The translations under genes were made by a program, and so were the position numbers. From Pseudoalteromonas peptidolytica (GTDB lineage Bacteria > Pseudomonadota > Gammaproteobacteria > Enterobacterales > Alteromonadaceae): DNA of 64,000 bases. How positions within the stretch are numbered: position 1 is the first letter of the stretch; every line of letters starts with the position of its first letter. Below, piece after piece: positions 1-8,002 of the stretch. The stretch covers positions 62,001-126,000 of the forward strand of contig NZ_WEHZ01000006.1 in assembly GCF_012641745.1 (NCBI RefSeq). Reading direction: 5' to 3'. Under the pieces are notes generated by a model. It saw only the letters and a list, made by a program, of their open reading frames with translations, did no database searches and was not told where the DNA came from.

Positions 1-1
1 G

Positions 2-439
2 AAGATGGAAGCCTTATTCAGCGAGTTTGACAGTCAGTGGCGTCACGACGCGTTGGTAATGGATAAATGGCTGGCACTACACGCAAGCTTGCCAAATGAT
101 GAAGTGATAACGAAAATAAATACACTTTATGACCACCCATGTTTTGAAAAAGGCAATCCAAATCGAGTACGAGCACTCATTGGTAGCTTCACCCGCAGTA
201 ACCCGGCTCAATTTCATCGAATTGACGGCAAAGGTTACGAGCTACTTGGCGACCTTCTAATCGAGCTAAATGGCATCAACCCACAAAATGCTTCCCGCAT
301 GATCACGCCGTTTATGTCTTGGCGACGCTATGATGAGACGCGTCAGAAGCTGATGAGAACACAGCTGGAGCGTTTGGCGAGCCTAGAAGGGCTAAGTGAT
401 GATTTATATGAAAAAGTAGAAAAGGCGTTGGCGCAGTAA
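2..439 (+). CDS. pepN: Aminopeptidase N, C-terminal part (5' end outside window)
   Basis: The frame is open from the window edge and ends at 439, so only about the last 145 residues of a roughly 870-residue M1 zinc aminopeptidase are present. The visible part is the C-terminal helical (ERAP1-like) domain. It holds the run HRIDGKGYELLGD and the stretch MITPFMSWRRYDE, which I recognise from gammaproteobacterial PepN. The catalytic HExxH domain lies upstream of the window. PepN is a cytoplasmic broad-specificity aminopeptidase acting late in peptide degradation. The stop codon TAA directly abuts the ATG of the next gene, so the two are probably co-transcribed. The ATG at position 5 is internal, not a start. 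Confidence 0.93.
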   Translation, partial: KMEALFSEFDSQWRHDALVMDKWLALHASLPNDEVITKINTLYDHPCFEKGNPNRVRALIGSFTRSNPAQFHRIDGKGYELLGDLLIELNGINPQNASRMITPFMSWRRYDETRQKLMRTQLERLASLEGLSDDLYEKVEKALAQ

Positions 440-661
440 ATGAAAGAGTACTTCTTTTACATGGAATTGAGTTATGACAAGTGCCTTGGTTATTACCATG
501 GACATTATACTTCAGTACAAGTGATCGAAGATGGCGGGAAGACGATACGCTTTCCCGCTGAGCGTATTCGTCCATTTATTTCATCGATTGGGATCAGAGG
601 CAGATTCCGCTTAATTTTGGATGATAGCAACAAGTTTCTGTCGTTAGAAAAAGTTACTTAG
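440..661 (+). CDS. DUF2835 family protein
   Basis: A 73-residue protein starting at the ATG that follows the pepN stop with no gap (TAAATG). It begins MKEYFFYMELSYDKCL and has the conserved GKTIRFPAERIRPF segment and a C-terminal FRLILDDSNKFLSLEK segment. This is the pattern I know for DUF2835, a short family of unknown function that usually sits beside pepN in marine gammaproteobacteria. There is no signal peptide or membrane segment, so it is likely cytoplasmic. The length matches the family. I do not assign a function. The pairing with pepN suggests co-expression only. Confidence 0.85.
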   Translation: MKEYFFYMELSYDKCLGYYHGHYTSVQVIEDGGKTIRFPAERIRPFISSIGIRGRFRLILDDSNKFLSLEKVT

Positions 662-740
662 TATCAGCCAAACTGAAAAACATATTTTATTTTTGTTAAA
701 TGAGTTTGTTATAAGCTTGAAATACGTGTTATAAATTATC

Positions 741-758
741 TGGTAGGACGTCTTACCA
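741..758. promoter_or_regulatory. 18-bp near-palindrome upstream of the envelope transporter operon
   Basis: TGGTAGGACGTCTTACCA is palindromic except at one symmetric position pair and is centred on GACGTC. It lies 153 bp before the DUF1302 ATG in the 249-bp non-coding gap 662-910. This is the size and symmetry expected of a TetR- or GntR-type operator. I could not place a confident sigma-70 promoter around it, so the role is inferred. Confidence 0.35.
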
Positions 759-910
759 AGAGTAAAATGCGCCCCTAGAGGCGAAAAAGCGTTGATTTAA
801 TGGCGTAGTATTTGTATTTTCTTGCTTTCGCTTCTATCGTTTAGACAACAAAAAACAATAACTCTAAGAGCTTAAGCTCTAGACAAGACCCGCCAAAAGG
901 GGGAGAAATA

Positions 911-3010
911 ATGATAAAAAGATCGCTCTTTGTGAAAAACAAAATCATGCTCGGTCTTAGTGCGGCAATCATGGGAGCTGCCGCGACATCAGTACAAGCT
1001 GCTAGTTTTGAAGTTGGTGAGTTCGATATCACTTTCGACTCAACGTTCTCTTATGGTCAAAGTATTCGTGTAGAAGACCGTAATTTTGACTTCATCGGTA
1101 AGAGTAATCATCCTCAGTTTAATTGGGATGGTTATAAAGCAACGACTGGCAATACGATCTACTCTTCGTCTCAAATATGGTCGCAACAGGGCGCCTATTC
1201 AAATAATGGTGATGCTGGTAATCTGAATTTTGATTCAGGCGATACCTTCTCACAATTATTGAAAGGGACGCACGATCTCGCAATAACCAAAGACAACTTT
1301 GGTTTATTTACACGCTTTATGTACTTCTATGATTTTGCGATGGAAGACGGAGACTTTGCATATGCCAACCCGGTGTCTGGTAAGAAAGTAGACCCGTGTG
1401 AAGATGATAATACAAGAGAACAAGTTTGTTCAGACTTTCGTTTACTTGATGCCTTTATCTGGGCTGATTTTGATCTGAATGACGGTAAAAACCCACTATC
1501 GATACGTTTAGGCCAGCAGGTAGTAAACTGGGGTGAGAGTACGCTGATATCACATGGTATCAATGTTAACCCGGTTGATATCGATAGACTCAAAGCACCA
1601 GGTTCAGAAGTCAAAGAAGCTTTTATCCCTGTTGGTATGCTTTGGGCGTCAATTGGCTTATCTGAAAACGTAAACCTTGAAGGCTTCTATCAGTATCAAT
1701 GGCACGAAACAAGACTACCAGCTACCGGCAGCTACTTCTCAACTAATGACTTTGCTTCTGAAAACGGCTACATGCAAAACGTTCAGCTTGGTTTTACCTC
1801 AAACCCTGATATTGATTTGTATCACTTGACCGATGCACTTAATAGCTTATACGCCGACGCAACAGCTTCACTTGTTGCACAAGGGGTTGTGCCAACTGCC
1901 GAAACAATAGGTCAGACAGCCGCTGCGATGTACATGGCATATCCAACGAGAGTAGCGCTTAAAGGAAAGGGTGCAAGTGGTATCAGCGAGCCTGATGATG
2001 GTGGTCAATATGGACTACGTTTAGGCATATTCTCGCCTGAGCTTAATGATACTGAATTTGCGCTATATTACATTAACTACCATAGCCGTAGACCGCTTAT
2101 TTCAGGTAAGGCATCTAACTTTACTGGTGCCGCGCTAGCTGCTGATCTGGATTACATTAGAAATAATCCTATTACAGAAGACAACATCACAAATCTAAAT
2201 GCGTTCACGCAAGCAAAGATCACATACCCTGAAGACATCAAACTTTATGGTTTGAGCTTTAATACGGCGCTTGGTGAAACTGCGCTATCTGGTGAAATTG
2301 CGTACCGAGAAGATGAGCCTCTCCAAATTGATGATGTTGAGTTATTGTATGCAGGTATGGTTGAACAACTTGCAGCTGCAGGGATAAGAGAAGACTTTGA
2401 AGGTTTCTCACAGTTAAGCCAAGGTGATGATATTGCCTTCGTAAACCCTGGAGAAATTGCGCAAGGTTATATATTACGAGACACCATCCAAGCACAGTTG
2501 ACAGCAACACATCTATTTGGCCCATCTTTGGGGGCTGACAGCTGGGCTGTTGTCGGTGAAGTCGGTGCCGTAACAATCAAAGATATGCCAGAGTATGATG
2601 AACTTCGTTTGAACGTGGCCGGTACTGGTCGAAGCGGAGTAATTGAAGGTGTATCGGGTCGAGAGTATGGATTAATACATCAGGCGGTTTCTAATGGACC
2701 TGAAACAAATCCATTCCCATCTGCATCAGCATGGGGCTATCGACTGATTGCTAAAGGGGAATACAACAACTTATTTAGTGGCGTTAACTTCTCACCAAAG
2801 GTTGTGTTTTCGCATGATGTGAACGGTATAACACCAGATCCAATGTTCTTATTTGTTGAAGATCGTAAATCACTTGGGATTAACCTAAACTTTAACTACC
2901 TGAACACTTGGTCATTTGATTTTGGCTACAACACCTTCTGGGGTGGTGGTAAAACAAATACCTTCGCAGATCGTGACTTTGTCTCATTCAATATTAAGTA
3001 TTCAATTTAA
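911..3010 (+). CDS. DUF1302 family outer-membrane protein
   Basis: A 699-residue precursor with an ATG preceded by a purine-rich ribosome site (GGGGGAGA, 899-906). Residues 1-30 form a signal peptide: basic MIKRSLFVKNK, a hydrophobic core, and probable cleavage after SVQA. The mature part is rich in alternating aromatic and polar residues, and the C-terminal strand FVSFNIKYSI fits a beta-barrel outer-membrane protein. The composition and the segment LGQQVVNWGEST match DUF1302 as I know it. It is the first gene of a same-strand group with DUF1329, YCF48-like and MMPL genes. In other proteobacteria such sets occur near steroid, terpene or hydrocarbon genes (from memory). A role in moving a hydrophobic compound across the outer membrane is an inference. 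Confidence 0.85.
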   Translation: MIKRSLFVKNKIMLGLSAAIMGAAATSVQAASFEVGEFDITFDSTFSYGQSIRVEDRNFDFIGKSNHPQFNWDGYKATTGNTIYSSSQIWSQQGAYSNNGDAGNLNFDSGDTFSQLLKGTHDLAITKDNFGLFTRFMYFYDFAMEDGDFAYANPVSGKKVDPCEDDNTREQVCSDFRLLDAFIWADFDLNDGKNPLSIRLGQQVVNWGESTLISHGINVNPVDIDRLKAPGSEVKEAFIPVGMLWASIGLSENVNLEGFYQYQWHETRLPATGSYFSTNDFASENGYMQNVQLGFTSNPDIDLYHLTDALNSLYADATASLVAQGVVPTAETIGQTAAAMYMAYPTRVALKGKGASGISEPDDGGQYGLRLGIFSPELNDTEFALYYINYHSRRPLISGKASNFTGAALAADLDYIRNNPITEDNITNLNAFTQAKITYPEDIKLYGLSFNTALGETALSGEIAYREDEPLQIDDVELLYAGMVEQLAAAGIREDFEGFSQLSQGDDIAFVNPGEIAQGYILRDTIQAQLTATHLFGPSLGADSWAVVGEVGAVTIKDMPEYDELRLNVAGTGRSGVIEGVSGREYGLIHQAVSNGPETNPFPSASAWGYRLIAKGEYNNLFSGVNFSPKVVFSHDVNGITPDPMFLFVEDRKSLGINLNFNYLNTWSFDFGYNTFWGGGKTNTFADRDFVSFNIKYSI

Positions 3011-3021
3011 GGGCTTTCGTT

Positions 3022-4389
3022 ATGTTTAGAAAACCTACATTTATCGCAGCAACAATAATTACAATGATGTCTGCAAGTAGTGCAATGGCTAAAATGAGCC
3101 CAGATGAAGTTGCACGTTTAGGAAAAGATTTAACACCAATCGGTGCTGAGAAGGCAGGTAATGCTGATGGTAGCATTCCAGCGTGGAATGGTGGTATTAC
3201 TGCGCCACCAGCAGGTTATGAGGTGGGAATGCACCACCCAGATCCATTTGCCGATGACAAGGTGCTATTTACAATCGACAAATCGAACCTCGATAAATAC
3301 AAATCGTTATTGAGTCCAGGTCAGATTGCTCTATTTGAAACGTACCCAGATACGTTCAAAATGAATATCTACCCGACGAGACGAAGCGCGTCTTATCCTC
3401 AGTTTGTTTACGATGCAACGAAAAAGTATGCGACAACAGCTGAACTAATTGAAGGGGGTAACGGGATAAAGAATACCGCTGTTGGTATCCCATTTCCTGT
3501 TCCTAAAAACGGCTTAGAAGCAATTTGGAACCACCTATTGCGCTTCCGTGGTTTGTCTATTGCCCGTTATGGTGGTCAGGCAATGCCAACAGAGTCTGGC
3601 GATTACAATATTATTGGTTTCGATGAACAGTTATTGGTGAAGTATTCAGCGACGGATGCAACACCTGAAGCGTTGCAAGAGTCAAATATTCTATTTAAGT
3701 TCAAGCAGCGTGTAACCGAACCTGCGCGTCTAGCTGGTACGGCTTTATTGGTGCATGAAACCATGGACCAAATTTTGACTCCTCGTCAGGCCTGGACATA
3801 CAACACCGGCCAGCGTCGTGTTAGACGCGCGCCAAACGTTGCCTATGACGCACCTGGAACAGCGTCAGACAGCTTACGTACAACAGATGATTTTGACATG
3901 TTTAACGGCTCACCAAATCGCTATGATTGGAAGCTAGTAGGCAAAAAAGAAATGTATATTCCGTATAACAGTTACAAGCTACATAGCGATAAATTGAAGT
4001 ACGAAGACATTCTGATGGCAGGTCATATTAACCCAGAACATGTTCGTTATGAAAAGCATCGCGTGTGGGTAGTTGAAGCTAACCTAAAAGAAGGCACTCG
4101 TCATATTTACAAAAAACGCGTGTTTTATATTGATGAGGATAGCTGGCAAATCCACGTAGCTGATATATACGATAATCGTGATCAGATGTATCGAGTAGCG
4201 ATGGCACATGGTCTGAACTATTATGAAGTGCCTACACACTGGAGTACGTTAGATGTTTATTACGATCTGAACTCTCGTCGTTATCTTGCGATTGGTTTAG
4301 ATAATGAAGAAGACATGTATGACTTCAGTCAATCTTTCAATGATAACGAATTTACTCAGGGTGCTTTGCGCCGTGAGGGTCGTCGTTAA
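3022..4389 (+). CDS. DUF1329 family periplasmic protein (LolA/LolB-like fold expected)
   Basis: A 455-residue precursor 11 bp downstream of the DUF1302 stop. Residues 1-23 are a signal peptide ending SSAMA. The mature start (KMSPDEVARLGKDLTPIGAE, then DGSIPAWNGGI) is the hallmark N-terminus of DUF1329. Further family segments are YPQFVYDATKKY and RHIYKKRVFYIDEDSW. There is no lipobox Cys, so it is probably soluble in the periplasm. DUF1329 is thought to adopt a lipoprotein-carrier (LolA/LolB) type fold, which would suit carrying a hydrophobic ligand between the MMPL permease and the DUF1302 barrel. That role is inferred from fold prediction and neighbourhood, not shown here. Confidence 0.87.
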   Translation: MFRKPTFIAATIITMMSASSAMAKMSPDEVARLGKDLTPIGAEKAGNADGSIPAWNGGITAPPAGYEVGMHHPDPFADDKVLFTIDKSNLDKYKSLLSPGQIALFETYPDTFKMNIYPTRRSASYPQFVYDATKKYATTAELIEGGNGIKNTAVGIPFPVPKNGLEAIWNHLLRFRGLSIARYGGQAMPTESGDYNIIGFDEQLLVKYSATDATPEALQESNILFKFKQRVTEPARLAGTALLVHETMDQILTPRQAWTYNTGQRRVRRAPNVAYDAPGTASDSLRTTDDFDMFNGSPNRYDWKLVGKKEMYIPYNSYKLHSDKLKYEDILMAGHINPEHVRYEKHRVWVVEANLKEGTRHIYKKRVFYIDEDSWQIHVADIYDNRDQMYRVAMAHGLNYYEVPTHWSTLDVYYDLNSRRYLAIGLDNEEDMYDFSQSFNDNEFTQGALRREGRR

Positions 4390-4403
4390 TTAGTGAAACA
4401 TCA

Positions 4404-4427
4404 GGCTGGAGCTATCTCGCTTCAGCC
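4404..4427 (+). terminator. Hairpin between DUF1329 and YCF48-like genes
   Basis: GGCTGGAGC and GCTTCAGCC pair over 9 bp (one G-U) around a 6-nt loop. The following sequence is C/T-rich rather than a clean T run. It may act as a partial terminator or an mRNA end-stabiliser that lowers expression of the distal YCF48 and MMPL genes. Confidence 0.4.
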
Positions 4428-4465
4428 TTCTTCCTCCTTTCCTCTCACAACTCGAGTGTTTTCTC

Positions 4466-5470
4466 ATGATTAAGAAAGTAGTAGCAGCCTCGATATTAAC
4501 TATGGCGCATTTAGCTGTGGCCGAAAGCAGCGATCAGATTGCTCCGCAGTCAGCCTTAATGGTCGCACACCCAGAACAGACACTATTTACAGATATTACC
4601 GACACAGGTAAAGCATTAGTCGCAGTGGGTAAACATGGCACAATTATATATAAAAAGGCAGAGCAAAAATGGACACAGGCATCAGTGCCAGTTCAATCCT
4701 TACTAACTGCAGTGACATTTAAAGGTAATGATATAGGTTGGGCCTGTGGCCATGATGCCAGTATTTTAAAAACCACAGACGGCGGCAAAACGTGGACAGT
4801 GAAGCAGTATTTGCCACAGCTCGAAAAGCCTTGTCTAGACATTGAATTTGTTAACCAGCAGCACGGTTTTGCAGTAGGTGCTTATGGGATGTTTTTTGAA
4901 ACGTTTGATGGTGGAGAGTCTTGGAATAAGCGGTTTATTAGCGAGTTTGTTCATCCCGATGATGTTGAATACCTAAATGACTTAAAAGAACAAGATCCGG
5001 CTGGTTATGAACAAGAAACTGCATTTATTCTACCGCACTTTAATCGCTTACTTATCACGGACGATAACATGTACCTTGCAGGAGAAATGGGCTTGGTTGC
5101 TCAAAGTGAAGATCTGGGCAAAACATGGCAAAAGTTTGACTCATTTTATCGAGGTTCTTTTTTTTCTATCAACGAAACCAAAGATAATCACTTCGTCGTA
5201 GCGGGGCTTCGTGGCAACGCGTTTATCGGTAGTGGGCAGCAAGTTCAACAATTAAAAACAGATAAAACTGCCACAGTTAACAATATTATTGTCGATGATT
5301 CAACGACTTACATGCTCGCCAACAGCGGTGTCATTTTTAGTATTAAAAATGGTGAAGTTACTTCAAAGCAATTAAAAAATGGCCACTCAATTTTATCTGG
5401 CGTGCTTAAAAACAAGAGCTTAGTCCTTGCGACTGAACAGGGGATTGCTGAAATAGAGGTGGGTAACTAA
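4466..5470 (+). CDS. YCF48/BNR-repeat beta-propeller protein, exported
   Basis: A 334-residue precursor with a signal peptide (residues 1-19, MIKKVVAASILTMAHLAVA). The mature part has repeated propeller blades. Three carry the BNR-like ending: ILKTTDGGKTW, FFETFDGGESW and VAQSEDLGKTW. In between are G-W/F-A-C/V-G segments (DIGWACGHDAS, HGFAVGAYGM), as in the YCF48 family of photosystem II assembly factors. In non-photosynthetic bacteria such proteins accompany DUF1302, DUF1329 and MMPL genes, and a scaffold or assembly role in the periplasm is a guess. Its last base is shared with the next ATG (TAATG), so translation of the MMPL gene is probably coupled to it. Confidence 0.82.
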   Translation: MIKKVVAASILTMAHLAVAESSDQIAPQSALMVAHPEQTLFTDITDTGKALVAVGKHGTIIYKKAEQKWTQASVPVQSLLTAVTFKGNDIGWACGHDASILKTTDGGKTWTVKQYLPQLEKPCLDIEFVNQQHGFAVGAYGMFFETFDGGESWNKRFISEFVHPDDVEYLNDLKEQDPAGYEQETAFILPHFNRLLITDDNMYLAGEMGLVAQSEDLGKTWQKFDSFYRGSFFSINETKDNHFVVAGLRGNAFIGSGQQVQQLKTDKTATVNNIIVDDSTTYMLANSGVIFSIKNGEVTSKQLKNGHSILSGVLKNKSLVLATEQGIAEIEVGN

Positions 5471-7791
5471 TGCAAGCATTTTTAAATCAGTTAGTTTATG
5501 TCATCTTTAGGCATCGCATTACCGTTGTCACATTTTTTATTTTGACCACGTTATTTTTGGGGTATAAGGCAACCCAAATTCAGTTAGATGCGTCATTTAA
5601 TAAAAATATTCCATTGAATCATGACTATATGAAAGTCTACCTAGAGCACGAGAAGCAATTTGGTGGTGCAAATAGTATTCTGATTTCGGTGTGTGATAGA
5701 GACGGCGATATTTTTAATGAACCGTTTTTTACCCAGCTAAAAGCGGTTCATGACCAACTCTACTTTATTCCTGGGGTAAACCGCCCGTTAGTAAATTCTA
5801 TCTTTGCACCCAGCGCGCGCTTTGTTGAAGTTGTTGAAGATGGCTTTGCAGGCGGACCTATCATTCCTGCCAATTTTCAACCAACTGAAAAAGGGCTTAG
5901 CGTTGTAAAGCAAAATATTGAAAAAGCTAAGGTGGTTGGCCGCATGGTAGCCAGCGACTATTCATGTGCCATGGTCACAGCACAGTTAATGGAAATTGAT
6001 CCACAAACACAAGAAAAGCTAGATACGTTGGCATTTGCACAAAAACTAGAGTCAGAAATCAGAGCACCACTGAGAACTGATAAAGTTAGCATTCACATTA
6101 TTGGCTTTGCGAAAATGGCCGGTGATATTGCCGATGGCGCAAAAGGTGTAGTGTTATTTTTTGCACTTGCCATCGCATTTACGTTCATCATGGTTTGGAT
6201 GTTTTGTAAAAGCTTTAAGCTAACTTTATTGCCGATAGCGTGTTCATTTATCGCGGTTATTTGGCAGATGGGTTTATTAAGCACACTAGGCTTTGGTGTT
6301 GACCCCATGTCTATTTTGGTACCGTTTTTGGTATTTGCAATCGGTGTGAGCCATGGCGTGCAAATGATCAATGCAATCGGCAAAAAGGTGGCTGAAGGCG
6401 TATCAAGCAAAGTTGCGGCAGAAGCAAGCTTTAAAGCGTTGTTGATCCCAGGTGGTATTGCGCTGTTATCAGATACGGTGGGCTTTTTAACCTTACTTGC
6501 GATAGATATAGGTATTATTCGTGAGCTAGCCATTACAGCAAGCTTAGGTGTAGCAGTTATTATCTTTACTAACTTAGTATTACTGCCAGTTATGGCGTCT
6601 TTTTTCGAATCAGCGAATATCAAACGAATTGGAGACGGTAAGAGTACGAGTCACGATGTGTTCGAGTCAATACGAGAGACTCTTGTTAAGACAACAGACA
6701 AAAAAGTAGCACGTGTGATTTTACTCATCAGTGCATTACTGTTTGCGTTTGGATATTGGCAATCCGATAAAATGCGTATTGGAGATTTGCATGCTGGCGC
6801 ACCAGCCTTACACGAAGATGCCAGATATAATCAAGATACCTTCTTAATATCAGACCGCTATGCAATTTCGTCAGACATCCTTAAAGTGATAGTCGAAGCA
6901 TTTCCCGCAGCATGTACTGATCACGATACGATGGCACGTATTAGCCGTTTTCAATGGCGCATCGAAAACCTCCCTAGTGTGCAATCAGCGGTCTCTTTGA
7001 GCTCTGTAGCTCAAGCTGTGAATGCAGGGTACAACGAGGGTAATTTGAAGTGGCAGGCACTACCAAGAAATAGTGCTTCCTTAGTACAGGCCACTTCTCG
7101 AGTTGAGACTAGCTCAGGGCTTTTAAACGGCGATTGCTCAGTGATGCCTATAATTATTTTTATGGAAGACCACAAGGCCGAGTCGATAGATCACGTTATT
7201 ACTCAGATCAAAGCTTTTGCTCAAGAAGAGGGCACGGATGATGTTGCGTTTAGATTAGCATCAGGCCCCATCGGGGTGATGGCCGCGACGAACGAGTCGG
7301 TGTCACAAGCACAGGTACCTATGATGATCTATGTTTATGGTGCTGTGATCTTACTGTGTTTGGTAAGCTTTAGAAGCGTGCGAGCGACCATCGCGGTTGT
7401 GCTGCCACTGTACATTGTATCGACACTTGCGCAAGCGCTGATGGTGCAATTAGAGATAGGACTAACGGTGTCAACGCTACCTGTGATTGCTCTTGGTGTT
7501 GGAATAGGTGTCGATTACGGCATTTATATCCTATCCTCTATGATGGGACAGCTTAAGCAAGGTATGCCGTTGTCAGCGGCTTATCGTAATGCGTTAGCCG
7601 AGCGCGGTAGTGCTGTACTGTTTACGGGTATAACACTTGCTATCGGAGTAAGTACATGGATCTTCTCTGCGCTTAAGTTCCAGGTTGATATGGGTATCTT
7701 ATTAACCTTTATGTTCTTGGTTAATATGCTGGGTGCTGTGTTGCTTTTACCGGCAATTGGAACGCTTCTCTGGTCTGACCAGAAAAAATAA
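5470..7791 (+). CDS. MMPL/RND-superfamily inner-membrane permease
   Basis: A 773-residue polytopic membrane protein. One membrane segment near residues 14-33 is followed by a periplasmic domain of about 190 residues. A group of about five segments spans roughly residues 225-380. After one more near residue 415, a second periplasmic domain precedes the last five (about 620-765). This is the duplicated architecture of RND/MMPL exporters such as HpnN and MmpL. The conserved SHGVQMINAIGKK and GIGVDYGIYILSS segments fall where the proton-relay helices lie in the family. The start overlaps the YCF48-like stop by one base. It is the probable energy-coupled engine of the envelope cluster. The substrate is unknown, and the family usually moves lipids or other hydrophobic compounds. 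Confidence 0.88.
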   Translation: MQAFLNQLVYVIFRHRITVVTFFILTTLFLGYKATQIQLDASFNKNIPLNHDYMKVYLEHEKQFGGANSILISVCDRDGDIFNEPFFTQLKAVHDQLYFIPGVNRPLVNSIFAPSARFVEVVEDGFAGGPIIPANFQPTEKGLSVVKQNIEKAKVVGRMVASDYSCAMVTAQLMEIDPQTQEKLDTLAFAQKLESEIRAPLRTDKVSIHIIGFAKMAGDIADGAKGVVLFFALAIAFTFIMVWMFCKSFKLTLLPIACSFIAVIWQMGLLSTLGFGVDPMSILVPFLVFAIGVSHGVQMINAIGKKVAEGVSSKVAAEASFKALLIPGGIALLSDTVGFLTLLAIDIGIIRELAITASLGVAVIIFTNLVLLPVMASFFESANIKRIGDGKSTSHDVFESIRETLVKTTDKKVARVILLISALLFAFGYWQSDKMRIGDLHAGAPALHEDARYNQDTFLISDRYAISSDILKVIVEAFPAACTDHDTMARISRFQWRIENLPSVQSAVSLSSVAQAVNAGYNEGNLKWQALPRNSASLVQATSRVETSSGLLNGDCSVMPIIIFMEDHKAESIDHVITQIKAFAQEEGTDDVAFRLASGPIGVMAATNESVSQAQVPMMIYVYGAVILLCLVSFRSVRATIAVVLPLYIVSTLAQALMVQLEIGLTVSTLPVIALGVGIGVDYGIYILSSMMGQLKQGMPLSAAYRNALAERGSAVLFTGITLAIGVSTWIFSALKFQVDMGILLTFMFLVNMLGAVLLLPAIGTLLWSDQKK

Positions 7792-7895
7792 TGTGAATAA
7801 TTGTGCTCCTTTTTATTTGGTATTGGCGATTTATATCTATTTTTTGTGAATAGTTGAGCAAACAGCTGAAAAGCTTGAAATGTTTTCGTCAAAAA

Positions 7896-7954
7896 GGCTG
7901 TTTATTAGCGTAAGAAAGGTTAGAATTTACCTGACTCCACGCTAATAAATGGCT
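7896..7954 (+). promoter_or_regulatory. Long-range hairpin in the gdhB leader
   Basis: TTTATTAGCGT (7901-7911) is repeated as its perfect inverse ACGCTAATAAA (7939-7949). Wobble and Watson-Crick pairs extend the stem outward to 7896 and 7954, enclosing a 27-nt loop. It ends 48 bp before the gdhB ATG. It could be an RNA stem-loop in the leader or two half-sites for a looping regulator. Confidence 0.45.
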
Positions 7955-8002
7955 GTACAAATAATCTACCGTTCAAAGGTGGTATAGATTAAGGAACACA
8001 TA

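Noticed and set aside
741..758. FadR operator
   Set aside because: Only the left half resembles the E. coli FadR half-site. The palindrome centre and right half differ, so I left the regulator unnamed.
6093..6623. 176-codon open frame on the minus strand inside the MMPL gene
   Set aside because: It is the antisense shadow of a hydrophobic coding region. Its composition mirrors the membrane helices and there is no ribosome site or independent context.
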